Shown in pieces: positions 7,081-16,105 of a stretch of 64,000 nt of DNA (positions within the stretch are counted from its first letter, which is position 1; the number at the start of each line of letters is the position of its first letter). The position numbers were made by a program, and so were the translations under genes. The stretch is from Elizabethkingia meningoseptica_A (GTDB lineage: Bacteria; Bacteroidota; Bacteroidia; Flavobacteriales; Weeksellaceae), in assembly GCF_045762675.1 (NCBI RefSeq), contig NZ_JBJDLK010000007.1, positions 1-64,000 on the forward strand, in the 5' to 3' direction. The notes beneath the pieces are model-generated. The model ran no database searches. It saw only the letters and a program-made list of their open reading frames with translations, and was not told the DNA's origin.

Positions 7081-9876
7081 TTGTATTTTTTCAGAAAAAT
7101 TATATCAACCATATTATTAATGGCCGGGCTAATTATGTGTTATGCCCAGAGTGGTCCTGTGAGTATAGAAACTGACAAAAAAATTACGGCTTTTAATGAA
7201 GATATGATAAGTGTATTGCTTAAGATAAGTAATAATACAAGTGCTGAAAAGAATATTGATCTTACGATACAAACAGCAAAAGGGCTCCGGGTCATTAATA
7301 ACATTTCAAAAGTTCAGCTAAAAGCTCATGAAAATGCTTATCTCCCTGTAAAGATTTTCGTGGAAAAAAATCAGCCGGCCGGAACAACCAGTATCAAGTA
7401 CTCATTGGCTGAAAACAACAGTCTTATTGCTACATACGAAACAAGTCTTACCGTCCAGTCCAAAAGAGGACTTAAGATCATTGCAAATGAACCCCAGGTT
7501 TTGATGTATAAAGCGGGTGATTCCATAAGAGTTTCAACACAGGTATATAACAGTGGTAACAGAGAAGAGGATGTAGAAGTTGTTGCAAGTTTCCCACAAA
7601 CTGACGGGCGTGAATTAAATTACTCTAAAAAAATTAAGCTGGAAGCTTTTGCCAATAAAGAGGTCAGTTTTTCAAAGATTGTGGATAAAGATCTTCTGAA
7701 GATGGAACTCTTTACCGTAAATGTAGCCGGACTGAACGGAGAGAAAGAATTTTTCGGAAATGCTATAATCATTGTACAAAACGCATTAGGAAACAGAAAA
7801 TACGTAGACCCGAATTTTATTAACTTTTATCGTCCGGCTTATCAGGTTAATCATATTTCATTAAGCAGCAGAAATGCTTTTCTCGATTATGACTCCTCTT
7901 ATAATCTTGATCTGCATGCCGAATTTTATGCTGGTAGCATTAAGGGGATTGTTAATGTAAACGGAACTTACTGGAATAATAGTGAGACAACTCCTTTGTT
8001 TACGAATACCTGGTTAAGACTTGAAGGTAAGAAAGTGGGTGTGCAGCTGGGAAATCTGAATGCCAGTGATCTTGAAATTAATCTTTTCGGAAGGGGAGCG
8101 GAAGTCTCTGTTCACTCATTTCTGAAAAACAGATCGAGTTTCAGAGTAGGAGCTGTTGAGAAAAGCTACAACCTGATAGATCCGCTTAGTTTTAACAACT
8201 CATCAAGAGGCTATTCTACTTATGCTAAATCCTCTATAAGCCTGAATGAAAAAGAATCAGTTGATAATTCTGTTATTTTAGATAATGACCCGTATCAGCG
8301 TAGTTTTATGCTGATGAATGAATACCATTATAATAACAATAAACAAACTTCCTACGATATAAAATTTGGTTATGGCTATGCTTCCACAAAGTCGGAAATT
8401 TCGCATTCTGAATCTTCCATAGCCGCAGGGTTCAACCTGAATACATCCTTTGATAAATATACTTTAAGTTCTAATAATTATTACAGCAGCAGCTACTATC
8501 CGGGAATTCGTAAAGGGAATACTATTTTTGAAGAACGCTTGTTCCGAAATTTTGATAAATTCACTTTATGGGCGGGCTACAGTCTCAATAATTATAATCC
8601 TAAAAGTATCGATCCGCAATTTCAGTACAATACGGTTTCCAACAGGAGTAAACTGGAAATGGGAACAAGTTTTTCTGTTGCCAGAAATACGAAACTCAGT
8701 ATTATTCCGCAATGGAGTACCGAGCGTTCCAATGTATTTATTAACAATATTTTTAGTACTGAAAATGTTGATTTCAATTCGACATACATTACTACGGGTT
8801 TGAGTTATACCAGCACGGACTATAAAAACAGTCTTAATATTTTGCTCTCCCAGGGATATTCCGGATATCTCGGACATACGTCTAATAGTTTTATCTACAG
8901 AACACAAGTCAACTGGTATTATAAAAACCTGATGCTGAGTGTGAACTATCAGAAAGGTAACTTTATGTTGTATGAAGGAAACTATAATAATACGCTTACC
9001 AATAATACGGAGCGGCTTTCGGCTATTGCCAATTATAAAATAAGCATGTTGAATAAACGGATGAATCTGCTGTTCAGTTCTATTTTTAATTCAGACAGAA
9101 TTGTAGGAAAAAGTTTTTCATTGAATACCAATCTGGATTACAGAATTCTGTCCGGAACAAAACTGTTTGCCAGTTATAACTATAATAAATATCTGAATGG
9201 TGTTTACGGGTCTGCCAATAATTATTATCAGGTAGGGATTATACAGGATCTTCCGGACTTTGGTGAAGAGAAAGGAAATGTGAAATCCGGTAATATAGAA
9301 TTATTCTTTTATTATGACCTGAACAATAACGGGCAATATGATGCAGATACGGATCAACCGGCACCGGATTTGAAAACCAGAATTAATAATACGGTATTTA
9401 TTACGCCTAAAAACGGAATTATAAAATACAGAAAAGTACCTTATGGCTCCTATAAAGTAAAAGCGCTTGAAGATAAATGGTATGCCGATGAGCAGTTAAT
9501 TAATGTGGATAAAAAAGATGTATTTGTTATTGTTCCGTTACAAAAGACAAGTACAGTAAAAGGGAAACTGCAGTATCAGGAAACAACAAAAACCCAGTAT
9601 GAAGTCGCTGAAGAGTTAGCCGGTATTCCGGTGGTTTTCCAGAATAATAATTTTAAAACTTTTGTTTTCTATACGAATGAAAGGGGAGAATATTCTGTTA
9701 ATCTTCCTATCGGACATTATAAAGTTTTTATTGACAGCAATGGATTACAAAAGAATGTTTATGTTGAAGACAGTCAGATAATCGATGTTGCTGAAGGTAA
9801 AATAACGGTACCGGATAACTTTATATTGAAAGTTAAAGAAAGAAAAGTGGAGGTAAAACGATTTGGAATTCAGTAA
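7081..9876 (+). CDS. Outer-membrane usher-like protein
   Basis: 931 residues, starting at TTG 4 nt after the adhesin stop; this start supplies the basic N-terminus and signal peptide (cleavage near CYAQS). In order: two Ig-like domains (about 25-230), a long Tyr/Asn/Ser-rich region of alternating strands (about 245-720) typical of an outer-membrane beta-barrel, then two small beta-sandwich domains. The first has FFYYDLNNNGQYDADTD, a Ca-type loop; the second, from about 815, has GEYSVNLPIGHYKVFI, resembling carboxypeptidase-regulatory domains. Size and plan (N-terminal domain, barrel, paired C-terminal domains) match fimbrial ushers, though sequence similarity to FimD is not obvious by eye. 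It probably exports and polymerises the subunits encoded upstream. Last gene of the operon. Confidence 0.62.
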   Translation: MYFFRKIISTILLMAGLIMCYAQSGPVSIETDKKITAFNEDMISVLLKISNNTSAEKNIDLTIQTAKGLRVINNISKVQLKAHENAYLPVKIFVEKNQPAGTTSIKYSLAENNSLIATYETSLTVQSKRGLKIIANEPQVLMYKAGDSIRVSTQVYNSGNREEDVEVVASFPQTDGRELNYSKKIKLEAFANKEVSFSKIVDKDLLKMELFTVNVAGLNGEKEFFGNAIIIVQNALGNRKYVDPNFINFYRPAYQVNHISLSSRNAFLDYDSSYNLDLHAEFYAGSIKGIVNVNGTYWNNSETTPLFTNTWLRLEGKKVGVQLGNLNASDLEINLFGRGAEVSVHSFLKNRSSFRVGAVEKSYNLIDPLSFNNSSRGYSTYAKSSISLNEKESVDNSVILDNDPYQRSFMLMNEYHYNNNKQTSYDIKFGYGYASTKSEISHSESSIAAGFNLNTSFDKYTLSSNNYYSSSYYPGIRKGNTIFEERLFRNFDKFTLWAGYSLNNYNPKSIDPQFQYNTVSNRSKLEMGTSFSVARNTKLSIIPQWSTERSNVFINNIFSTENVDFNSTYITTGLSYTSTDYKNSLNILLSQGYSGYLGHTSNSFIYRTQVNWYYKNLMLSVNYQKGNFMLYEGNYNNTLTNNTERLSAIANYKISMLNKRMNLLFSSIFNSDRIVGKSFSLNTNLDYRILSGTKLFASYNYNKYLNGVYGSANNYYQVGIIQDLPDFGEEKGNVKSGNIELFFYYDLNNNGQYDADTDQPAPDLKTRINNTVFITPKNGIIKYRKVPYGSYKVKALEDKWYADEQLINVDKKDVFVIVPLQKTSTVKGKLQYQETTKTQYEVAEELAGIPVVFQNNNFKTFVFYTNERGEYSVNLPIGHYKVFIDSNGLQKNVYVEDSQIIDVAEGKITVPDNFILKVKERKVEVKRFGIQ

Positions 9877-9913
9877 TTTTTGAATAAACATCTACTGATC
9901 AAAGTATAAATAT

Positions 9914-9938
9914 AAAAACCGGCCTTTAGCCGGTTTTT
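9914..9938. terminator. Bidirectional terminator
   Basis: A perfect 10-bp stem, AAAAACCGGC / GCCGGTTTTT, with a 5-nt loop. It has A-run and T-run on both sides and lies between the converging usher gene and the phosphodiesterase gene. Confidence 0.85.
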
Positions 9939-9939
9939 A

Positions 9940-11214
9940 CTATTTTTTCTGAAGTGTCTTTTCAAGTACTTTTATATTACCGTCAATAGGCTCTGTGATT
10001 TTCAAACCAAGGATTTCAGCAATCACAGGGTAAATGTTGACATTTAGAAACGGACTTATTTGCTGGTCCTTTTTAAATGCCGGTCCCCATGCAATATAAG
10101 TAGCTTTCATTTCCGGAACCTTGTAAGGGCTGTATCCATGTTTTCCTACCGGTGGAGTTTTACCGGGATCTACCATTGCTTTTGTTCCGTTCGGAACCAG
10201 AATGATATCACCAATTCTTCTCTTTTTATCATCGGTACTGCTGTAATGAAGCTTTCCGGGGAATCTTCTGTCCAGATATATTTTATAACCTTCGTGTTTT
10301 TCCTTTCTCAGTGCTTTATACAATGGAAGAATATCAGCTTCATTTTTAGCAGTAATTCTCACAAATGTATTACTGTTTACCACAACGAATTTTTCCTTGT
10401 CGATAATATTGGGAACAGGAATATAATCCTTAGGGTCAATTTTAATCATTCCATGATCGGAAACAAATATAAAATTGATGGGAAGGTTTAATGGTTTTAA
10501 ACCTTCAACGAGCTTTTGAATAGCACCGTCTACATAATGAACGGCATCTTCTGTTTGCTTGGCATCCGGACCATAACGGTGACCTTCATGATCTACATCC
10601 GGGAAATATAATGTGATAAAATGTGGTCTTTTTTCTTCCGGAAGTTGTAACCAGTTTTTAATAATCCTTACGCGGTCATCATCTGAAAATTTCTCATGAT
10701 AACGATAATAATAGGAAGGGCGTGTTCCTCCCGCATCACTTTCGGAACCTACCCAGAATAAGCTTGCAGCCATCATGCCTTGCTTTTCAGCAAGTCCCCA
10801 TAATGGTAATCCGCCATACCAGCTGCCATCGGTAACAGTAGGGCTTCCAATTTTATACATTTCTTTCCGGAACGGATCATAAAAAATGTTATCCACAAGA
10901 CCATGGTGAGATGGATACAGACCTGTTACAATACTATAATGGTTAGGGAAAGTAATGGAAGGGTAGGAAGGATACATTCCTTTCTTCGCCCATACACCTC
11001 CTTCTGCTAATTTCAGAAGATTCTGTGTATTATATTTCTGCATGTAATCATACCTGAATCCATCGGCTGAAATAAGAATAACGTAAGGTTTTTGTAGTGT
11101 TTCCGGAGAATTTGTTCTGCCGGACATTACGATTTGGGTTGTATCTACCGGAGTTTTCTGAGAATATCCCAAAACAGCCAGCAGTAGACAATAAATAACA
11201 AAGATCTTCTTCAT
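9940..11214 (-). CDS. Exported nucleotide pyrophosphatase/phosphodiesterase (alkaline phosphatase superfamily)
   Basis: 424 residues with a signal peptide (LLLAVLGYSQ). Family features are visible: the metal Asp in ISADGFRYDYM; the Thr nucleophile in PSITFPNHYSIVTG; a second metal site in PDVDHEGHRYGP; SDHGM; and the last His in GKHGYSP. This is the NPP (type I phosphodiesterase) layout of bacterial periplasmic enzymes that cleave nucleotide phosphodiester or pyrophosphate bonds. Length fits a single catalytic domain. It acts in the periplasm or outside. It stands alone, and a TAnnTTTG element lies just upstream. Confidence 0.9.
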   Translation of the reverse strand: MKKIFVIYCLLLAVLGYSQKTPVDTTQIVMSGRTNSPETLQKPYVILISADGFRYDYMQKYNTQNLLKLAEGGVWAKKGMYPSYPSITFPNHYSIVTGLYPSHHGLVDNIFYDPFRKEMYKIGSPTVTDGSWYGGLPLWGLAEKQGMMAASLFWVGSESDAGGTRPSYYYRYHEKFSDDDRVRIIKNWLQLPEEKRPHFITLYFPDVDHEGHRYGPDAKQTEDAVHYVDGAIQKLVEGLKPLNLPINFIFVSDHGMIKIDPKDYIPVPNIIDKEKFVVVNSNTFVRITAKNEADILPLYKALRKEKHEGYKIYLDRRFPGKLHYSSTDDKKRRIGDIILVPNGTKAMVDPGKTPPVGKHGYSPYKVPEMKATYIAWGPAFKKDQQISPFLNVNIYPVIAEILGLKITEPIDGNIKVLEKTLQKK

Positions 11215-11230
11215 TAAAATAAAATTTTAT

Positions 11231-11238
11231 CAAAGGTA
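11231..11238 (-). promoter_or_regulatory. -7 element for the phosphodiesterase gene
   Basis: On the minus strand this reads TACCTTTG, matching TAnnTTTG, 17 nt upstream of the start codon at 11214. No clear -33 TTG is seen. Confidence 0.45.
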
Positions 11239-11294
11239 AAACTTATAAAAGCTTTCCGAAAATTTCCACGGATTAATTTTTCTTTATAATAGAA

Positions 11295-11316
11295 ATCCCC
11301 GTCCTAAGACGGGGAT
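11295..11316 (-). terminator. Terminator after the DUF3467 gene
   Basis: A perfect 9-bp stem, ATCCCCGTC / GACGGGGAT, with a 4-nt loop. It lies 28 nt beyond the DUF3467 stop and is followed on the minus strand by a T-rich stretch. It closes the rpoB-rpoC-DUF3467 group. Confidence 0.7.
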
Positions 11317-11343
11317 CCTGATATTTTAAAGTTGTGACTTTAA

Positions 11344-11649
11344 TTATGCTTGAGGAGTGTTTTGTCCTAATACAAACGGCTCAACTTCTTTGATTTCTCC
11401 GAATTGTTGTTCGTAAGAAGCAATATTTTGTTGAAGTGCGTTAAGAACTCTCTTCGCGTGTAACGGAGCTAAGATCACTCTTGATCTAACTTTAGCCTGT
11501 TGTACACCTGGCATCAATTGGATGAAATCCAAGATAAATTCAGATGGAGAATGGTTAACTAATGCAAGATTAGCGTAAACACCAGCTGCTACCATTTCAT
11601 TCAGTTCGATGTTGATGTTTCCGTCCTGATTTTGATTTTGATTGTCCAT
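11344..11649 (-). CDS. DUF3467 family protein
   Basis: A 101-residue protein without signal peptide or membrane segment. Its core (ELNEMVAAGVYANLALVNHSPSEFILDFIQLMPG, then ARVILAPLHAKRVLNALQQNI in similar form) is the DUF3467 signature. The N-terminus is Asn/Gln-rich. The family is common in Bacteroidota and is placed, as here, directly downstream of rpoC in the same direction (79-nt gap), which suggests co-expression with RNA polymerase. Its biochemical role is not established and the sequence alone does not reveal it. Confidence 0.85.
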   Translation of the reverse strand: MDNQNQNQDGNINIELNEMVAAGVYANLALVNHSPSEFILDFIQLMPGVQQAKVRSRVILAPLHAKRVLNALQQNIASYEQQFGEIKEVEPFVLGQNTPQA

Positions 11650-11728
11650 ACTTTTTTATTAATGTTTAAAGTTTCAGGTCGCTAATATAATCTTTTATAC
11701 TTGAAACCTGAAACTTTTCATTTTGATT

Positions 11729-14700
11729 TTAGTTAATATCCTCGAATTCTTTTGTAGAACCTACAATAATGTTCTGATACTGCTTAAGACCTGTACCTGC
11801 AGGGATTCTGTGACCTACAATAACATTTTCTTTAAGACCGTTCAGATCATCTACTTTACCAGACACTGCTGCCTCGTTAAGTACTTTTGTAGTTTCCTGG
11901 AACGAAGCTGCAGACATAAAGGACTTCGTTTGAAGAGCTGCTCTTGTAATACCTTGTAACACCGGTTGTGCTGTTGCAGGTAAAGCTTCTCTTACTTCAA
12001 CTAATGATAAGTCCTCACGCTTCAACTTAGAGTTTTCGTCTCTTAATTCTCTTGCAGTAATCATCTGACCTGATTTAAACTCTTTAGAGTCTCCAGGGTT
12101 GATAACTACTTTAAGGCCGAATACTCTTTCGTTTTCTTCGATGAAATCATTCTTATGTTCAAGGCCACCTTCAAGGAACTGAGTATCACCACCGTCAACA
12201 ATCTCTACTTTAGTCATCATCTGACGAACGATGATTTCGAAGTGCTTGTCGTCGATTTTTACCCCCTGTAAACGGTAAACCTCCTGGATTTCGTTTACAA
12301 GATATTCCTGTACGGCAGTTGGCCCTTTGATGTTAAGGATATCGTCTGGTGTTACAGAACCATCAGAAAGTGGTGAACCTGCACGTACAAAGTCATTCTC
12401 CTGAACAAGGATCTGGTTAGAAAGTTTTACAAGATATTTCTTGATCTCACCAGTTTTAGCTTCAACTACCAGTTCACGGTTACCTCTCTTGATTTTACCG
12501 TAAGATACTACACCATCGATTTCTGTTACAACCGCAGGGTTAGAAGGGTTACGAGCTTCGAATAATTCGGTAACTCTTGGAAGACCCCCGGTGATATCCC
12601 CTGCTTTCGCAGATTTTCTAGGGATTTTGATTAAGACTTTACCAGCCTTAATTTTTTCACCATCGTTAACCATTAAGTGGGCACCTACCGGTAGGTTGTA
12701 CGCTTTCTGTTCAACACCTTTAGCATCAACTACTTTTAATGTTGGTACAGCTTTCTTATTTCTTGAATCAGAGATTACTTTTTCTTCGAAACCTGTTTGT
12801 TCGTCAATTTCCAATTGGAAAGAAACCCCCTGAATAATATCTTCGTATTCAACCTTACCTGATGTTTCAGCAATGATTACCGCGTTATACGGATCCCACT
12901 TACAGATAAGATCTCCTTTTTTAACTTTATCACCAGGTTTTACAGCCAGCTCAGCACCATAAGGGATGTTGGCATTCATGATAACTGTTCTGGTTTCGTT
13001 ATCCATAACCAAACGGAATTCAGTAGAACGGGATACAACGATATCGGTAGTGTTACCATCTTCTCCTTCACTCTTAATGGTTCTTACTTCGTCCATTTCT
13101 ACGATACCATCACGTTTTGCAACGATAGATGGGTTTTCAGAAATGTTACCCGCAGTACCCCCTTGGTGGAAGGTTCTCAATGTTAACTGTGTACCAGGCT
13201 CACCAATGGACTGTGCAGCGATAACACCTACAGCTTCACCCATGTGGATCATTTTACCTGTTGCAAGGTTTCTACCATAACATTTAGCACAGATACCTCT
13301 CTTCGTTTCACAAGTTAACGGAGAACGGGCTTCAACAGATTCAATACCTGCTGTTTCTATTCTCTTAGCTAACTTCTCATCGATAAGCTGATCTGCTTCT
13401 ACTAATAACTCGTCTGTTTCCGGATCGTAGATATTGTGAAGTGAAACTCTACCAAGAACTCTTTCAGAGATTTTTTCAACAACCTCGTCATTTTTCTTCA
13501 ATGGCGTAATTTCAACACCTCTTAATGTTCCACAGTCATCCATTGTAACGATAACATCCTGAGCAACGTCAACCAGTCTTCTTGTTAAGTAACCAGCATC
13601 GGCTGTTTTAAGAGCGGTATCCGCAAGACCCTTACGGGCACCGTGGGTAGAGATAAAGTACTCTAAGATGGAAAGACCTTCCTTAAAGTTCGCTACAATC
13701 GGGTTTTCGATAATCTCAGCCCCAACTGAACCTGCTTTTTGTGGTTTTGCCATCAAACCTCTCATACCTGATAACTGACGGATCTGTTCCTTGGAACCCC
13801 TCGCACCAGAGTCAAGCATCATGAATACAGAGTTAAATCCACCCTGGTCAGATTTCATTCTGTCCATGATCATTTCAGTAAGCTTCGCATTGGTGTTTGT
13901 CCAAACGTCGATTACCTGGTTATAACGTTCTGTATCGGTGATAAGACCCATGTTATAGTTAGCCTTAATCTCGTCTACACTTTCAACTGCAGTAGCAATC
14001 ATGGTTTTCTTTTCAGCAGGAACCACGATATCACCAAGACTAAATGAAAGACCTCCTTTGAATGCATTGCTGTATCCTAAATCTTTCATATCATCAAGGA
14101 ACTTAACGGTAGTAGGGAAGTCCGTTTCATCCAAAATTCTACCAATAACGTTTCTTAATGACTTTTTAGTCAATAGTTCGTCAATATAACCTACTTGTTT
14201 TGGTACAATCTGGTTGAACAGGATTCTACCAACAGTTGTAGGCGTTAATTTTGTTACTAATTCACCGTTTTCCTTAACCGGTAAACGACATTTTACTTTT
14301 GCATTTAAAGATACCTGTCCTTCTGCATAAGCAATCTCCACTTCTTCCGGAGAGTAGAATGCCAAGCCTTCTCCTTTTACTTTATTTGTATCTGTAGAAT
14401 GCGCTTCTTTGGTCATGAAATACAGACCCAATACCATGTCCTGAGATGGTACCGTAATCGGAGAACCATTTGCAGGGTTAAGGATATTTTGAGATCCTAA
14501 CATCAATAACTGTGCTTCCAGAATTGCCTCAGGGCCTAATGGTAAGTGTACTGCCATCTGGTCACCGTCGAAATCGGCGTTGAATGCCGTTGTTACTAAC
14601 GGGTGAAGCTGGATAGCCTTACCTTCGATCATCTTAGGCTGGAATGCCTGAATACCTAAACGGTGAAGGGTAGGTGCCCTGTTCAGAAGAACCGGGTGTC

Positions 14701-15991
14701 CTTTCATTACGTTTTCCAAGATATCATATACAACAGGTTCTTTTCTGTCGATGATTCTCTTGGCAGATTTTACAGTTTTTACAATACCTCTTTCAATTAG
14801 TTTTCTAATGATAAACGGTTTGTAAAGCTCAGCAGCCATATCTTTTGGAAGACCACACTCGTGAAGCTGTAAGCTAGGACCTACAACAATTACCGAACGA
14901 GCAGAATAGTCAACCCTTTTACCTAATAAGTTCTGACGGAAACGACCTTGCTTACCTTTCAATGAATCAGAAAGAGATTTCAATGGTCTGTTAGATTCAG
15001 ATTTAACAGCAGAAGATTTTCTGGTGTTATCAAATAATGAATCTACTGCTTCCTGAAGCATACGCTTCTCGTTTCTTAAGATTACTTCCGGAGCTTTGAT
15101 CTCTAAAAGTCTCTTCAGACGGTTATTTCTGATGATAACTCTTCTGTAAAGGTCATTTAAGTCAGAAGTTGCAAAACGTCCACCATCTAACGGAACCAAT
15201 GGTCTTAATTCCGGTGGTATAACCGGAAGAACACGCATCACCATCCACTCAGGGCGGTTGATCATTCTGGTGTTAGCACCTCTTAATGCTTCAACAACAG
15301 AAAGTCTCTTTAATGCTTCAGTTCTTCTTTGTTTTGAAGATTCGTTGTGTGCTCTGTGTCTCAGGTCATAAGAAAGAGCATCAAGATCGATTCTTCTTAA
15401 CATTTCTTCGATTGCTTCAGCACCCATTTTAGCAACGAACTTGTTCGGGTCTGAATCATCTAAGTATTGGTTATCTTGTGGAAGTGTATCTAAAGTATCC
15501 AGATATTCTTCTTCAGTTAAGAATTCCATTTCATCGAAATCGGAACCATCTGCTTTTCTGGCAATACCTTGTTGGATAACTACATATCTTTCGTAGTAGA
15601 TGATCATATCCAATTTCTTGGATGGTAAACCTAGTAAGTAACCAATTTTGTTAGGTAAAGAACGGAAATACCAGATGTGTGCTACAGGAACAACTAAACT
15701 GATGTGCCCGATACGCTCACGTCTTACTTTTTTCTCTGTTACTTCAACCCCGCAACGGTCGCAAACGATACCCTTGTAACGGATTCTTTTATATTTACCA
15801 CAAGCACATTCGTAATCCTTTACAGGACCGAATATTTTTTCGCAGAACAAACCATCTCTTTCAGGTTTGTGTGTACGATAGTTAATCGTTTCTGGTTTTA
15901 AAACCTCTCCTCTTGACTCCTGAAGAATGGACTCCGGAGAAGCTAAACCAATAGTGATTTTACTAAATCTACTTGTTTTATTTTTTGACAT
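11729..15991 (-). CDS. rpoC: RNA polymerase subunit beta'
   Basis: 1420 residues, full length for Bacteroidota. The N-terminal zinc ribbon is visible as CACGKYKRIRYKGIVCDRCG (about 62-82). The catalytic Mg loop NADFDGDQM lies at about 469-477. The trigger-loop region follows around GARGSKEQIRQLSGMRGLM. The second zinc site is CETKRGICAKCYGRN (about 889-903). The bridge and C-terminal jaw regions are intact. It forms the active site and DNA clamp with RpoB, encoded 114 nt upstream on the same strand. No sign of disruption or transfer. Confidence 0.99.
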   Translation of the reverse strand: MSKNKTSRFSKITIGLASPESILQESRGEVLKPETINYRTHKPERDGLFCEKIFGPVKDYECACGKYKRIRYKGIVCDRCGVEVTEKKVRRERIGHISLVVPVAHIWYFRSLPNKIGYLLGLPSKKLDMIIYYERYVVIQQGIARKADGSDFDEMEFLTEEEYLDTLDTLPQDNQYLDDSDPNKFVAKMGAEAIEEMLRRIDLDALSYDLRHRAHNESSKQRRTEALKRLSVVEALRGANTRMINRPEWMVMRVLPVIPPELRPLVPLDGGRFATSDLNDLYRRVIIRNNRLKRLLEIKAPEVILRNEKRMLQEAVDSLFDNTRKSSAVKSESNRPLKSLSDSLKGKQGRFRQNLLGKRVDYSARSVIVVGPSLQLHECGLPKDMAAELYKPFIIRKLIERGIVKTVKSAKRIIDRKEPVVYDILENVMKGHPVLLNRAPTLHRLGIQAFQPKMIEGKAIQLHPLVTTAFNADFDGDQMAVHLPLGPEAILEAQLLMLGSQNILNPANGSPITVPSQDMVLGLYFMTKEAHSTDTNKVKGEGLAFYSPEEVEIAYAEGQVSLNAKVKCRLPVKENGELVTKLTPTTVGRILFNQIVPKQVGYIDELLTKKSLRNVIGRILDETDFPTTVKFLDDMKDLGYSNAFKGGLSFSLGDIVVPAEKKTMIATAVESVDEIKANYNMGLITDTERYNQVIDVWTNTNAKLTEMIMDRMKSDQGGFNSVFMMLDSGARGSKEQIRQLSGMRGLMAKPQKAGSVGAEIIENPIVANFKEGLSILEYFISTHGARKGLADTALKTADAGYLTRRLVDVAQDVIVTMDDCGTLRGVEITPLKKNDEVVEKISERVLGRVSLHNIYDPETDELLVEADQLIDEKLAKRIETAGIESVEARSPLTCETKRGICAKCYGRNLATGKMIHMGEAVGVIAAQSIGEPGTQLTLRTFHQGGTAGNISENPSIVAKRDGIVEMDEVRTIKSEGEDGNTTDIVVSRSTEFRLVMDNETRTVIMNANIPYGAELAVKPGDKVKKGDLICKWDPYNAVIIAETSGKVEYEDIIQGVSFQLEIDEQTGFEEKVISDSRNKKAVPTLKVVDAKGVEQKAYNLPVGAHLMVNDGEKIKAGKVLIKIPRKSAKAGDITGGLPRVTELFEARNPSNPAVVTEIDGVVSYGKIKRGNRELVVEAKTGEIKKYLVKLSNQILVQENDFVRAGSPLSDGSVTPDDILNIKGPTAVQEYLVNEIQEVYRLQGVKIDDKHFEIIVRQMMTKVEIVDGGDTQFLEGGLEHKNDFIEENERVFGLKVVINPGDSKEFKSGQMITARELRDENSKLKREDLSLVEVREALPATAQPVLQGITRAALQTKSFMSAASFQETTKVLNEAAVSGKVDDLNGLKENVIVGHRIPAGTGLKQYQNIIVGSTKEFEDIN

Positions 15992-16105
15992 TGTTTTTTT
16001 TGATTTAAAGATTAAAAGATTGAAAGATTCAAAAATTAGTTTTTAAATAGCTTTCGCTCTCAAATTTGGAGTTACTTAATTTTTTAAATAATTAAATCTT
16101 TTAAC

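Noticed and set aside
8528..8907. Frames on both strands inside the usher gene
   Set aside because: The usher frame is continuous with signal peptide and barrel pattern; the others are by-products of its Asn/Tyr codons.
10060..10491. 143-codon plus-strand frame opposite the phosphodiesterase gene
   Set aside because: The minus-strand gene has all catalytic motifs; the plus-strand translation is Phe/Ser-rich and lacks any recognisable domain.
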